A DNA stretch of 8,004 nucleotides from an uncultured Opitutaceae bacterium (GTDB lineage Bacteria > Verrucomicrobiota > Verrucomicrobiae > Opitutales > Opitutaceae), in contig CAMLSH010000164.1 in the NCBI GenBank assembly GCA_946482625.1, positions 1 to 8,004 of the forward strand, read 5' to 3'. The notes under the pieces are model-generated. The model saw only the letters and a list, made by a program, of their open reading frames with translations. It made no database searches and was not told the DNA's origin. Position numbers and translations under genes: made by a program. How positions within the stretch are numbered: the stretch's first letter is position 1; each line of letters starts with the position of its first letter. Of this stretch, positions 1 through 7,798 are shown in pieces.

Positions 1-3000
1 CCATGAGCTCGACGAGCTGGCGGGAGATGGCGAGGCCGAGGCCGGTGCCGCCGAAACGGCGGGTTACGGAGCCGTCGACCTGAGTGAAGGATTGGAAGAG
101 GCGGCTGGCGGCTTCGGGGGTCATGCCGATGCCGGTGTCGCGGACCTCGACGCGGAGGACGAGGCGGCCGTCGGTGGCGGGTTCGCGGGAGACTTTGACG
201 AAGACCTCGCCCTGCTCGGTGAACTTGATGGCGTTGCTGGTGAGGTTGAGGAGGATCTGGCGGAAGCGGCCGGGGTCGCCGATGGCTTCGGTGGGGACGT
301 CGTCATCGATCCAGCAGGCGAGTTCGATGTGTTTGCGGGTGGCGGCTTCGGCGAGGAGTTCGACGATGTCTTCGACGGCGTCGCGGATTTTGAAATCGGT
401 GCGTTCGAGTTCGAGTTTGCCGGCTTCGATTTTGGAGAAGTCGAGGACGTCGTTGATGATGCCGAGGAGGGCTTCGGCGGATTTGCGGACGGTGTCGGCG
501 AACTGGCGTTGTTCTTCGTCGAGTTTGGTGTCGAGGAGGAGTCCGGTCATGCCGATGACGCCGTTCATCGGGGTGCGGATTTCGTGGCTCATGTTAGCCA
601 GGAAAAGGCTTTTGGCCTGGGTGGCGGCCTCGGCTTGTTCCTTGGCGCGGGCGAATTCGCGGGTGCGTTCGGCGATGCGGGATTCGAGGAGTTCCTTGTC
701 GCGACGGAGCGTTTTGGTGCGCCAGAGGAAGAAGCCGTAGAGGGCTGCGCCGGCGAGGGAGCCGATGAGGACGTAGAACCATCCGCTCTCATAGTAGGCG
801 GGCGGCTGGACGAGGGTGAGCGAGGCGCCTTGGTGATTCCAGACGCCGTCGTCGTTGGCGGCGATGACCCGGAAGCGGTAGGTGCCGGGTTTGAGATTGG
901 TGTAGTAGGCGGTGCGGCGGCTGCCGGCTTCGATCCATTGGGGGTCGTGGCCCTCGAGTTGGTAGCGGAAGATAACGCGGGAGGATCGGATGTAGCTGAA
1001 GGCGGTGTACTCGATGGCGAGATCGCGGGCGTCGACGGGGACGTGGATGGCGTCGCCCGAGGGGGTGACGGGTTGATTGTCGATGAGGACGCGTTCGATG
1101 AGAAGTGGCGGGGGAACGCTGTTGACGGGGACCTGGCCGGGATCTGCGACGACGAGGCCGCGGTAGGTGGCGAACCAGAGCCGGCCGTCGTGATCTTTGA
1201 GTGACGTGGGTTGGGAGCCGAAGCCGACGGTGCTGGGAATCACCCCGTCGGTTTCGCTGGCGATGGCGAAGGAGTCTGCCCGGCGTTCGCCGCGGGCGAT
1301 GGCGAGGAGCTCGGCCTTGGGGGCCCAGACGATGCCTTTGGGCGTGCCGAGCCACATGCGGCCGTGGTCGTCTTCCTGGATGGCGGAGACGAGGTCGTTG
1401 AAGGGAGCGGAAAGGTCTTCGGATTGATGCCAGCGACCGTCGGGCGTGAGCAGGAGCAGGCCGCTGCCTTTGCTGCCGACCCAGACGCGGCCGTCGGCGT
1501 CGCAATGGATGGCGCGGACGTCGTCGATGATGTCGCCGTTTTCCGAGCTCCAGTGAGTGATGGTGCCGTCGGGAGCTTGTCGGACGAGGCCGTCGGTGCG
1601 CAGTCCGAAATAGAAAGCGCCGTCACGGTCCTCGGCGATGTCCATGACGACCATGGTCGGGAGGATGCCGAGGGTTTCGTTCATCGGGGTGTACACGCCA
1701 TCGGCGTAGCGGATGAGGCCGTCTTGCTCGGTGCCGAACCAGATGGCGCCTTTGCGATCCTGATAGAGGCAGCGCATACCGCGGATTTTTGGGTTCTCCT
1801 CTTCGGTGCCGTCGGGGTGGCGGATCAGGAGGGAGCCGCGACGACCGATCCAGAGGCGGCCGTCGGTGGAGTGGAGGAGGGCCCAGATTTCATCCATGGG
1901 ACTAGTGCTGGCTCTGACCGTGGAGATCTCTCCGGAGGCGCTCAGCTGGACGACGCCGACGGCGGGGATACCGGCCCAGACGTTGCCCTGATTGTCGGAG
2001 GCGATGCTGCGCACGCCGTCGCCGGGAAGGCCTTCGCGCGAGCTGTACATGCGGAAACTGGTGGGCCGGATGCGGGAGATGCCGTAGCCGGAGGTGCCGA
2101 TCCAGATGCTCCCTTCGTGGTCTTGGATGATGGCGCGGCAGTGATCGACCGAGGGGAGTTGGAGCGGGGTGAACGCGTCGCCGTCGACGTTGGCCATGAC
2201 GAAGGCGCGGCGGGCGAGCGCCCAGACGCGGCCGGAGCGATCGACGTGAACGTTGGTGACGGGTTCGGCGCCGAGTCCCTGAGCGGCGCCGTAACGACGG
2301 ACCTCGCGACCGCGTACGCGGAAAAGTCCCTGCGCCTCGGCGGCGAACCAGAGGGTGCCTTCGGCGGTTTCGACCATGCGGACGACGGAGTGCAAGGCGT
2401 TGCCGGCGGCGTCGAAGCGGTGGAAGGTGCCATCGAGATCGCGATAAACGGGGTTGCCGGCGCGTGGGCTCAGCCAGACGCGGCCCGAGGAATCGGCGAA
2501 GACGGTGCGCAACTGGACGCTGGGAGGGAGGACGCCGCCCATATCGACATCGACCAGTGCGCCGTCGCGAAACTCCTTCAGGCCCATGCCGAGCGTAGAC
2601 ACCCACAGGCGGCCCGAGGGATCGCGGCTGACGCCGGTGACGGCGGTGGCCAGCGGGGCGACGAGTTCGAGGTGGCCGTTTTTCCAGCGGGAAAGTCCGC
2701 GCTGGGTGCCGATCCAGAGAGTGCCGTCGTCTTCGGCGACGAGGCAGCGGATGAGGTTATGCGGGAGTCCGGGGGTGTTGCGGACGCGAAAATTGATGAA
2801 ACGGGTGCCGTCGAAGCGGGCCAGGCCGCTTTCGGTGCCGGCCCAGAGGTAGCCGTCGCGGGTCTGGACCAAAGTGGCGGCGACGTTGTGGGGCATGCCG
2901 GATTCCACGCCGTAAGTATGCGCGGCGTAGGAGAGTTCGCTTTTTGCAGCAGGAACGGCCGGTGCGCTCTCGGCGGCCGGCACGCTGCGGGGGCACAGCG

Positions 3001-3067
3001 TCAGAGAAGCGAGGAGGGCGCACAGGAGGAAGCCGCCTGCGAATGAGCGAGGCGGTGGACGGCGCAT
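1..3067 (-). CDS. Reg_prop/Y_Y_Y propeller sensor histidine kinase (3' end outside window)
   Basis: This is a membrane sensor kinase of the two-component regulator propeller type; 1,022 codons are visible and the C-terminus runs off the left edge. Residues 1-32 form a signal peptide (MRRPPPR, then a Leu/Ala core, VPAA). About 14 Reg_prop motifs of the LW.GT..G kind lie between about residues 70 and 640, such as LWAGTESG and LWIGTQRG, enough for two seven-bladed propellers. A Y_Y_Y domain (about 676-745) and one membrane helix (about 762-784) follow, then a charged probable coiled-coil linker. HisKA has the phospho-acceptor H828 in [11 protein letters not shown]. HATPase_c shows the N-box (N941, N945), DTGIGM (977-982) and GGTGLGLA (from 1006). 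A hybrid form with receiver or HTH domains is common in this family, but none is visible. In-frame ATGs also exist at 3079, 3103 and 3115; 3067 gives the best signal peptide and none has a clear ribosome site. The ligand is unknown; the family often senses polysaccharide products, which is not testable here. Confidence 0.93.
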   Translation of the reverse strand, partial: MRRPPPRSFAGGFLLCALLASLTLCPRSVPAAESAPAVPAAKSELSYAAHTYGVESGMPHNVAATLVQTRDGYLWAGTESGLARFDGTRFINFRVRNTPGLPHNLIRCLVAEDDGTLWIGTQRGLSRWKNGHLELVAPLATAVTGVSRDPSGRLWVSTLGMGLKEFRDGALVDVDMGGVLPPSVQLRTVFADSSGRVWLSPRAGNPVYRDLDGTFHRFDAAGNALHSVVRMVETAEGTLWFAAEAQGLFRVRGREVRRYGAAQGLGAEPVTNVHVDRSGRVWALARRAFVMANVDGDAFTPLQLPSVDHCRAIIQDHEGSIWIGTSGYGISRIRPTSFRMYSSREGLPGDGVRSIASDNQGNVWAGIPAVGVVQLSASGEISTVRASTSPMDEIWALLHSTDGRLWIGRRGSLLIRHPDGTEEENPKIRGMRCLYQDRKGAIWFGTEQDGLIRYADGVYTPMNETLGILPTMVVMDIAEDRDGAFYFGLRTDGLVRQAPDGTITHWSSENGDIIDDVRAIHCDADGRVWVGSKGSGLLLLTPDGRWHQSEDLSAPFNDLVSAIQEDDHGRMWLGTPKGIVWAPKAELLAIARGERRADSFAIASETDGVIPSTVGFGSQPTSLKDHDGRLWFATYRGLVVADPGQVPVNSVPPPLLIERVLIDNQPVTPSGDAIHVPVDARDLAIEYTAFSYIRSSRVIFRYQLEGHDPQWIEAGSRRTAYYTNLKPGTYRFRVIAANDDGVWNHQGASLTLVQPPAYYESGWFYVLIGSLAGAALYGFFLWRTKTLRRDKELLESRIAERTREFARAKEQAEAATQAKSLFLANMSHEIRTPMNGVIGMTGLLLDTKLDEEQRQFADTVRKSAEALLGIINDVLDFSKIEAGKLELERTDFKIRDAVEDIVELLAEAATRKHIELACWIDDDVPTEAIGDPGRFRQILLNLTSNAIKFTEQGEVFVKVSREPATDGRLVLRVEVRDTGIGMTPEAASRLFQSFTQVDGSVTRRFGGTGLGLAISRQLVELM

Positions 3068-3260
3068 TCCCGGAGTCATGCGATTGGCTGCTGGGGCACC
3101 CATTGTAAAAGGCATCGGCCAAAAAGAGGTGGAAATGAAGCGCTAATGTAGGGGGAGAACCCGAGGTAAAATCGGGACTGTCGGCGGGGCATGCGGAAGA
3201 CCAATCCGCCGATGCTATTGGGCCATACAGTAAAGCGGGCCCGAAAACGAGCGGACAAAC
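3068..3260. other. Intergenic region upstream of the propeller kinase
   Basis: This gap separates the stop of the HAMP histidine kinase from the start of the propeller kinase and should hold the latter's promoter. It is less GC-rich than its flanks. On the minus strand there are TTTTAC (3171-3166) and TACATT (3150-3145), separated by only 15 nt, a poor match to a sigma-70 promoter. An in-frame TAG lies upstream of the ATG at 3115 and limits how far the kinase can extend. No protein gene or RNA gene is recognisable. The part from 3068 to 3115 would be coding if an earlier ATG is used. Confidence 0.4.
3181..3212. other. Inverted repeat, 7-bp arms
   Basis: TCGGCGG (3181-3187) and CCGCCGA (3206-3212) are perfect inverted repeats separated by 18 nt. 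The element lies between the HAMP kinase stop and the propeller kinase start. It could be a weak transcription-ending hairpin for the upstream operon or an operator. There is no T-run after it on the minus strand, so it is not a standard intrinsic terminator. In such GC-rich DNA a 7-bp repeat may also arise by chance. Confidence 0.25.
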
Positions 3261-4688
3261 TCAGCGCGGGAGGACTACCACGATGCGGAGCCCTGAGCGG
3301 TCGGAGCGGTTTTCGGCGTGGATCGTGCCGCCATGCAGGCCGGCAATGCTGCGACAGATAGGTAGCCCCAAGCCGTGACCGGCGAAGGGTTCGAGCGCGG
3401 CTGTCGGGCAGGCCGCAGAGGCGCCGGGGGGCGCGGGGACGAGCGCAGGCGTTGTTGTTGCAACGATCAGGGGTAGGCGGACGAAGCGCTCGAAGATGCG
3501 TTCGAGTTGGTCGGACGGGAGACCGGGTCCTTCGTCGGTGAGCGTGAGCGTCCAGGCATGCGGACTCAGGCGGGATGCGAGGATGAGGGAGGCGCCGGGT
3601 GGGGAGACGCGGAGGGCGTTGCTGAGGAGATTGAGGAGGAGCTGGCGGAGGAGATTGGGCTCGATGAGGACGGGGCCAGCGGGGTTTTCGGTGAGGGCGA
3701 AGTGGATACCGCGGTCTTCGGAGAGGGCGCGGGCGTCTTCGGAGACGTTTTCCAGGAAGCGGGCGGCGTCTTCGGTGCGGCGGGGAAGGGAGAGTCCGCC
3801 GCTGTCGGCGCGGGCGAGAAAGAGGAGGCTCTCGATGATCTGGTGGAGGCGGGAGATATCGACGAGCAGGTCTTCGAGGGCGGCGTTGGCGGCGGGATCG
3901 GCGGCGACGGAGGGGCGGAGTTTTTCGGCGTTGAGGCGGATGAGAGCGAGCGGGGTTTTGAGTTCGTGCGAGGCGTCGGCGGTGAAGCGGGTGACTTGGG
4001 TGAAAGACGTCTCAAGGCGGTCGAACATCTGATTGAGGAGGATCGCGAGGGCGCCGATTTCGTCGCGCGCGGAGGAGACGGGGATGCGTTCGCCAAGGCG
4101 GTCGGCGCGGATGCGGCTGGCGGTTTCGCGGATGAGGCGGAGCGGGCGCAGGCCGAAGCGGGTGAACGCGTGGCCGAGACCGAGACTGGCGAGAACGGTG
4201 ATGCCGAGGAGCCAGGCGCTGACGCGGGCGTAGTCGCGGAGCAGGCGGTGGGTGGGTTCGAGCGGGCTGGCGACCTGGACGTGGAGGTGCCCGGCTTGAA
4301 ATTCGGATACGCGCACGGTGCCGAGGTCGGGGAGTTCGTCCGTCCAGGAGGGCGGCATGTCGCCGGGCGGTATCGGCAACGCGGATGCGCCGAGATTGGG
4401 CGAGCGGAAGAGGATGGTGCCGTCGGGCGTGTGGACCTGGCTGTAGTACATGGCGGCATCGATCTCGGTGTGTTCGCGGATGCGGCGGGAGATCTCGGCG
4501 GCGGTGGGCGGGGCGGGGACGGCTTCGAGGCGTTCGCGGAGTTCGGAGAATTCGGCTTCGTTGAGCAGATCGAGGCCGTGGACCATCTGCCGCGAGAGCA
4601 GCCAGCCGCCGAGGGCGAGTACGGCGGCGGTCGTGATCGTGACGAGCGCGGCGAAGCTCAGGGTGAGGCGGCGGGAGATGGAGGTCAT
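3261..4688 (-). CDS. HAMP-domain sensor histidine kinase, CusS/heavy-metal-sensor-like
   Basis: This 475-residue inner-membrane histidine kinase should phosphorylate the response regulator encoded just upstream. Helix 1 spans about residues 9-31 and helix 2 about 157-175, enclosing a periplasmic sensor region of about 125 residues with no cysteine. HAMP covers about 176-232. HisKA carries H241 in DASHELKTPLAL. The ATPase domain shows the N-box NLLSNAL (N353, N357), DEGPGL (385-390), the F-box RIFERFVR (397-404) and GHGLGLPI (437-444). The architecture and the gene pair resemble the CusS/CopS group, but the signal cannot be assigned. One oddity is a Pro/Ala/Thr-rich stretch of about 32 residues between F-box and G2-box (405-436), where most relatives have 10-15. 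The gene starts 113 nt after the regulator stop, directly behind a short repeat tract, and no Shine-Dalgarno is seen before the ATG. Confidence 0.95.
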   Translation of the reverse strand: MTSISRRLTLSFAALVTITTAAVLALGGWLLSRQMVHGLDLLNEAEFSELRERLEAVPAPPTAAEISRRIREHTEIDAAMYYSQVHTPDGTILFRSPNLGASALPIPPGDMPPSWTDELPDLGTVRVSEFQAGHLHVQVASPLEPTHRLLRDYARVSAWLLGITVLASLGLGHAFTRFGLRPLRLIRETASRIRADRLGERIPVSSARDEIGALAILLNQMFDRLETSFTQVTRFTADASHELKTPLALIRLNAEKLRPSVAADPAANAALEDLLVDISRLHQIIESLLFLARADSGGLSLPRRTEDAARFLENVSEDARALSEDRGIHFALTENPAGPVLIEPNLLRQLLLNLLSNALRVSPPGASLILASRLSPHAWTLTLTDEGPGLPSDQLERIFERFVRLPLIVATTTPALVPAPPGASAACPTAALEPFAGHGLGLPICRSIAGLHGGTIHAENRSDRSGLRIVVVLPR

Positions 4689-4692
4689 GGAG

Positions 4693-4734
4693 GAAATCCG
4701 AAGGTCGAAATCTGAAGGCCGAAATCTGAAGGTG
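4693..4734. repeat. Three tandem 14-nt units
   Basis: On the plus strand the units are GAAATCCGAAGGTC (4693-4706), GAAATCTGAAGGCC (4707-4720) and GAAATCTGAAGGTG (4721-4734), in exact 14-nt register with one to three differences. Each unit can be read as two related heptamers, GAAATCY and GAAGGYS. The tract ends four nucleotides before the histidine kinase start codon, so it forms that gene's leader. It is noncoding and much richer in A/T than the adjacent genes. Confidence 0.85.
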
Positions 4735-4747
4735 GGAAGGCGGGGAA

Positions 4748-4779
4748 ATGACCAATGGACAATGACCAGTGACCAATGG
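4748..4779. repeat. Degenerate heptamer tandem repeat (ATGACCA type)
   Basis: Four 7-nt units follow one another on the plus strand: ATGACCA, ATGGACA, ATGACCA and GTGACCA, with a partial fifth unit ATGG. On the minus strand this reads as TGGTCAT-type repeats. It lies 13 nt from the 14-nt repeat array; both have a period that is a multiple of seven, and they fill most of the gap between regulator and kinase genes. Similar TGGTCAT-like intergenic strings are, from memory, recurrent in Verrucomicrobiota and Planctomycetota genomes; this is not verified here. Confidence 0.8.
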
Positions 4780-4801
4780 CGGAGGCTAAGGTTGGGCGGG
4801 C

Positions 4802-5467
4802 TTAGGCGAGTTGGTAGCCGGTGCCGCGGATGGTTTTGAGGAGGGGGCGGTCGGGTGAGGTCTCGAATTTTTTGCGGAGGCGGCGGACGTAGACGTCGAT
4901 CAAATTGGTTTCGAGGTCGTAGGAGGCTTCCCAGATTTTTTCGGCGATGAGGGTGCGGGTGAGGACGCGTCCGGGGTTTTGGAGGAAGAGTTCGAGGAGG
5001 GCGAATTCGCGGCTGGTGAGCTCGACGGGTTTGCCGTCGAGGGTGGCGGCGCGGGCGAGCAGATCGAGGCGGATGGCGCCGTGGGTGAGGACGGTGGTCT
5101 TGCCGCCGGCGTGGCGGCGGAGGAGGGAGCGGACGCGGGCGATGAGTTCGTCGATGACGAAGGGTTTGGGGAGATAATCGTCGGCGCCGAGATTCAGACC
5201 TTGGATACGATCGGAGACGGCGTCGCGGGCGCTAAGGATGAGGACGGGCTCGTTGAAGCCGGAGGCGCGCCATTCGCGGAGGAGGGCGAGGCCGTCGCCG
5301 TCGGGCAGGCCAAGATCGAGGATGACGGCGTCGAAAGGCGTGTCGGCGAGGGCGTCGCGGGCGGCGGCGCAAGAAGTGGCGACGCGGGTTGTGTGGCTCA
5401 GCTCGGCGAGGGCGCGTTCGACGAACTGGGCGACGCGGCGTTCGTCTTCGACGATGAGGATTTTCAT
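4802..5467 (-). CDS. OmpR/PhoB-family DNA-binding response regulator
   Basis: This 221-residue cytoplasmic transcription regulator is the probable partner of the downstream histidine kinase. The receiver domain (1-about 115) has the acidic pair E7/D8, the phospho-acceptor D51 in VILDLGLPDGDG, the conserved S79 in LILSARD and K101 in LPKPF. A winged-helix DNA-binding domain (about 125-221) shows ELTSREFALLELF, the VYVRRLRKK recognition-helix region and the C-terminal TIRGTGYQL. Length and motifs are complete. Its ATG overlaps the TGA of the cytochrome fusion gene by 4 nt (ATGA, 5467-5464), which implies translational coupling. This makes the membrane/cytochrome genes both its operon partners and likely regulatory targets. 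The closest general type is CusR/heavy-metal regulators, but the inducing signal is not shown by the sequence. Confidence 0.96.
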   Translation of the reverse strand: MKILIVEDERRVAQFVERALAELSHTTRVATSCAAARDALADTPFDAVILDLGLPDGDGLALLREWRASGFNEPVLILSARDAVSDRIQGLNLGADDYLPKPFVIDELIARVRSLLRRHAGGKTTVLTHGAIRLDLLARAATLDGKPVELTSREFALLELFLQNPGRVLTRTLIAEKIWEASYDLETNLIDVYVRRLRKKFETSPDRPLLKTIRGTGYQLA

Positions 5468-7404
5468 GGAGCGACCGGCTGAGCGTGCAGGGACTTCACG
5501 TAGGCGGCGAGGGAAAGGATTTCGGCGTCGGGGAGGGTTTCGTGTCCGGCCATGGGGGAGCCGGGGAGGCCGAACTTGATGAGGCGGGCGAGGGTGGTGT
5601 CGTTGGGTGGTGACGGGAAGCGACGCCAGGTGGACGTGGTGAAATCGGGCGGGCGGATGCTGAGTTGCGAGGATAGCGGGCCGTCGGCATGGCCGGTGGA
5701 GCCGTGGCAGGAGGCGCAGAGTTGTTGGAAGCGTTTTTCGGTCTGCGCGGGGTGGCCGGGAGCAGCGGGCGAGGAGGAGGAGGAGGGTTGCCAGTGGGCG
5801 ATGGTTTCGAGGCGGGCGGGGAGGGTATCGGCGCCAAGGGAGTCGAGGTAGGCGAGGAGGGCTTCGCCGCGCGGGTCGTCACCGCGAAACAGATACGCGT
5901 AGGAGGGCATGCGCGAGCCGGGGGAGATGGTGCGCGGGGCGATCAAGTGGAGGCGGTTCCACTCGAGGGAGCGGCGGTTGCCGACGTTGGCGAGGTCGGG
6001 GCCTTGGCGGCGGTTGCCGAGGAGCGGGGGCTCGGCGGCGAGGACTTCGGCGAGCGGGTGGGCGGGGCCCCAAAGGAGGACGTCGGACGTGCCGGGGCGG
6101 ATGTATTGCGAGTGGCAGTGGATGCAGCCTTCGGCGATGTAGACGCGGCGGCCGGCGGCGACGAGCGGGTCGGTCGGAAGCTCAACCGCGAACGCCGACT
6201 GTGCTGAAAAAGCGAATACGGAGAAGAGGATCAGCACGGTTGCGACGCGGGCGGAACCTTTGAGTCTGATGGAGAACAGGGGTCGGGCGAGCGCGGCCAG
6301 ACCCACGACGAGGGCGAGGAGGAGAGTCCAGGCGGGGATGTGGGCGGAGGTTTGGTGAAGCGCGAGGCCGAGGGCGGCGGCAGAGCCGATCCAGCCGGCG
6401 ATGGCCATGAAGGCGGCGGCGAACCACGGACGGGCGCTTTGGGCGGGGATGAAAACGAGCGCAGTGGAATAAATCGAAACGCCGGCGACGTAGAGCGAGC
6501 GGGCGAGCGCGAAGGGCGGATTGGCGGAGTTAAGGAGCGCGCAGGCGGCGACGAGAAACAGGAGCGCGGTGAGGACGACGGGTGCTGGGCGGAAGCGGCG
6601 GAGTGCGAAGCCGGCGAGGATTGCGGCGGCAAGATGGGTCAGAGCGTTGGCGTGGAGCGTGGCGGCGGAGGACCAGGTGGCGGACTTCAGCGCAGGGGCA
6701 TGCTGGATCAGGTAGAACGCGAGGGAGTCGAGGAAGACCAGTGCGAAGAATGCGACGATCCAGAGGGCGGATTCGGAAAAAGGCATGCGCGCGAATGCCG
6801 GGGCCGGGGTGGTTGAAGATGAGACGGCCTCGAGCGGTCGTAGCCAGAAAGTTGAGACGAGGCCGACGGTGGCGGCGCAGGCGGCGATGAGTATCTGGGT
6901 GGAGGGGGGCGCGTCGAAGACGGCGGGCAGGTTGCAAAACGCGTAGGCGAGGCCGGTGCCGCATCCGATGACGGGGGCGAGATGCGCGAGGCCCAGTGCG
7001 GGGCGGAGCGAGAGGGCCAGTGTGACGGTTCCCCAGCCGAGAGAGAGGCCGATCAGTGCGGCGGCGGGCAGGAGTGTGGTGAGGGTGTGGGCGTTGAGCG
7101 TGAAGAGGGCGGTGAGGACGCCAGCGAGGAAGCCGAGCGCGAGGTGACGACGGATGCGCGCGATGGAGAAAAATGCGGCGGCGAGGAGGCTGCCGGAAAT
7201 GCCGCCCACGCCGAGAGCGGTCATGAGCGGCTCCATTTGGGCGGGCGTGAGGGAGGAGGAGGCGAATTCGAGGAAGGCGAATTCGGCGAAGACTAGAAAG
7301 TAGATGTAGGTCGCGGCGATGGCGGCGACGCTCGCGAGAAAGACCGGCCAGCGTGGACGGGCGAAGTCGGCGAGAATGGCGTGATCAGGAGCGGGGGTTT
7401 TCAT
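5464..7404 (-). CDS. MFS-like membrane domain fused to CcoO-like and second cytochrome c domains
   Basis: This is a 646-residue inner-membrane protein. Residues about 20-376 contain about 12 hydrophobic helices with the two-half layout of major facilitator transporters, split by a hydrophilic loop near 190-210. A thirteenth helix (about 387-405) is followed by AFA-VE, like a signal-peptidase site. The first cytochrome domain (about 413-525) has C427-I-H-C430-H431 in EGCIHCHSQYIRP, then QGPDLANVGNRRSLEWNRLH and SRMPSY. These match cbb3 oxidase subunit II (CcoO/FixO); M499 is the probable axial ligand. After a Ser-rich linker (541-545) a second domain has C563-A-S-C566-H567, with M618 as probable ligand. 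With 12 helices the MFS part ends in the cytoplasm, so helix 13 would place both hemes in the periplasm. It overlaps the upstream gene by 20 nt and the regulator by 4 nt. It may couple electron transfer to transport or to oxidase/reductase assembly; the substrate is unknown. No oxidase subunit I is seen in the window. Confidence 0.88.
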   Translation of the reverse strand: MKTPAPDHAILADFARPRWPVFLASVAAIAATYIYFLVFAEFAFLEFASSSLTPAQMEPLMTALGVGGISGSLLAAAFFSIARIRRHLALGFLAGVLTALFTLNAHTLTTLLPAAALIGLSLGWGTVTLALSLRPALGLAHLAPVIGCGTGLAYAFCNLPAVFDAPPSTQILIAACAATVGLVSTFWLRPLEAVSSSTTPAPAFARMPFSESALWIVAFFALVFLDSLAFYLIQHAPALKSATWSSAATLHANALTHLAAAILAGFALRRFRPAPVVLTALLFLVAACALLNSANPPFALARSLYVAGVSIYSTALVFIPAQSARPWFAAAFMAIAGWIGSAAALGLALHQTSAHIPAWTLLLALVVGLAALARPLFSIRLKGSARVATVLILFSVFAFSAQSAFAVELPTDPLVAAGRRVYIAEGCIHCHSQYIRPGTSDVLLWGPAHPLAEVLAAEPPLLGNRRQGPDLANVGNRRSLEWNRLHLIAPRTISPGSRMPSYAYLFRGDDPRGEALLAYLDSLGADTLPARLETIAHWQPSSSSSPAAPGHPAQTEKRFQQLCASCHGSTGHADGPLSSQLSIRPPDFTTSTWRRFPSPPNDTTLARLIKFGLPGSPMAGHETLPDAEILSLAAYVKSLHAQPVAP

Positions 7405-7798
7405 CGGACCAGAGCTGCGGTTGGCGGAGCAGCCAGAGTTGAGCGGCGACGAGGAAGAGATCGGTGGCGGGCACGCTCAGCCACATGGGCGGAAGCCAGC
7501 CGCGCGCGATGGCGAAAGCGGAGTAGGTGCCGGCGGCGAAGCGGAAGATGATGGTGAACGCGAAGACGAAGCGGAGGGATGCGGTGTCGCGGCGCGACCA
7601 AGCCCAGAGATAGGTCGCGCCGACGGCGGCGACGAAGGCTCCGACGAAACGGAGGAAGACGAGCGCGTCTGGCGTCGGCACGGACACGCGCATGAGCGGG
7701 AGGAGTTGCGCGGGGAAAAAGACGAGGCCGAGGCCGGTGGCGAAATCCATGGCTCCTGCGGTGAGCGTGAAGAGGCGGGCGAGTGGGAGGAGTTTCAT
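7385..7798 (-). CDS. Four-helix membrane protein of unknown function
   Basis: This is a 137-residue hydrophobic protein with four predicted membrane helices at about 10-30, 45-67, 74-97 and 104-126, separated by short loops. No cysteine, heme motif or catalytic motif is visible. The family is not recognised with certainty. The start at 7798 is chosen because its ATG overlaps the TGA of the preceding gene by 4 nt (ATGA, 7798-7795) and gives a typical MKLLPLARLF start. An upstream in-frame ATG at 7903 would add a Pro/Arg-rich tail that only mirrors the neighbour's coding sequence in another frame. Its 3' end overlaps the cytochrome fusion gene by 20 nt, so the two are likely translated together. 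It may be an accessory subunit of the fusion protein, which is inference from position only. Confidence 0.82.
   Translation of the reverse strand: MKLLPLARLFTLTAGAMDFATGLGLVFFPAQLLPLMRVSVPTPDALVFLRFVGAFVAAVGATYLWAWSRRDTASLRFVFAFTIIFRFAAGTYSAFAIARGWLPPMWLSVPATDLFLVAAQLWLLRQPQLWSDENPRS

Noticed and set aside
1211..3046. Open frame of 611 codons on the plus strand, opposite the propeller kinase (also 92-1204)
   Set aside because: Its codons are exact complements of the kinase codons. It stays open because the kinase rarely uses TTA, CTA or TCA. The predicted protein is Gly/Ala/Asp/Glu-rich without domains, whereas the minus strand gives clear propeller and kinase motifs.
3231..3246. GC-rich palindrome CGGGCCCG just after the HAMP kinase stop, considered as a terminator
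   Set aside because: The palindrome has no loop or T-run, so it does not form a standard intrinsic terminator.
3076..3258. Minus-strand frame of 60 codons in the gap before the propeller kinase
   Set aside because: No homology pattern, no ribosome site, and it overlaps the signal peptide region of the kinase in another frame.
3507..4715. Open frame of 402 codons on the plus strand, opposite the HAMP kinase
   Set aside because: Same codon-for-codon antisense effect. The minus strand holds all histidine kinase boxes.
4012..4776. Minus-strand frame of 254 codons starting in the repeat tract and overlapping the HAMP kinase
   Set aside because: It is a shifted frame, Arg/Pro/His-rich, and its start lies inside the heptamer repeats; the kinase frame explains the region.
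4693..4779. CRISPR array or phage attachment site
   Set aside because: The units are directly adjacent with no spacers and are only 7 or 14 nt long; no cas, integrase or tRNA gene is present.
4979..5482. Plus-strand open frame opposite the response regulator, and a similar one at 5689-6207
   Set aside because: Both are in the complementary register of real genes, with acidic/Gly-rich composition and no recognisable fold.
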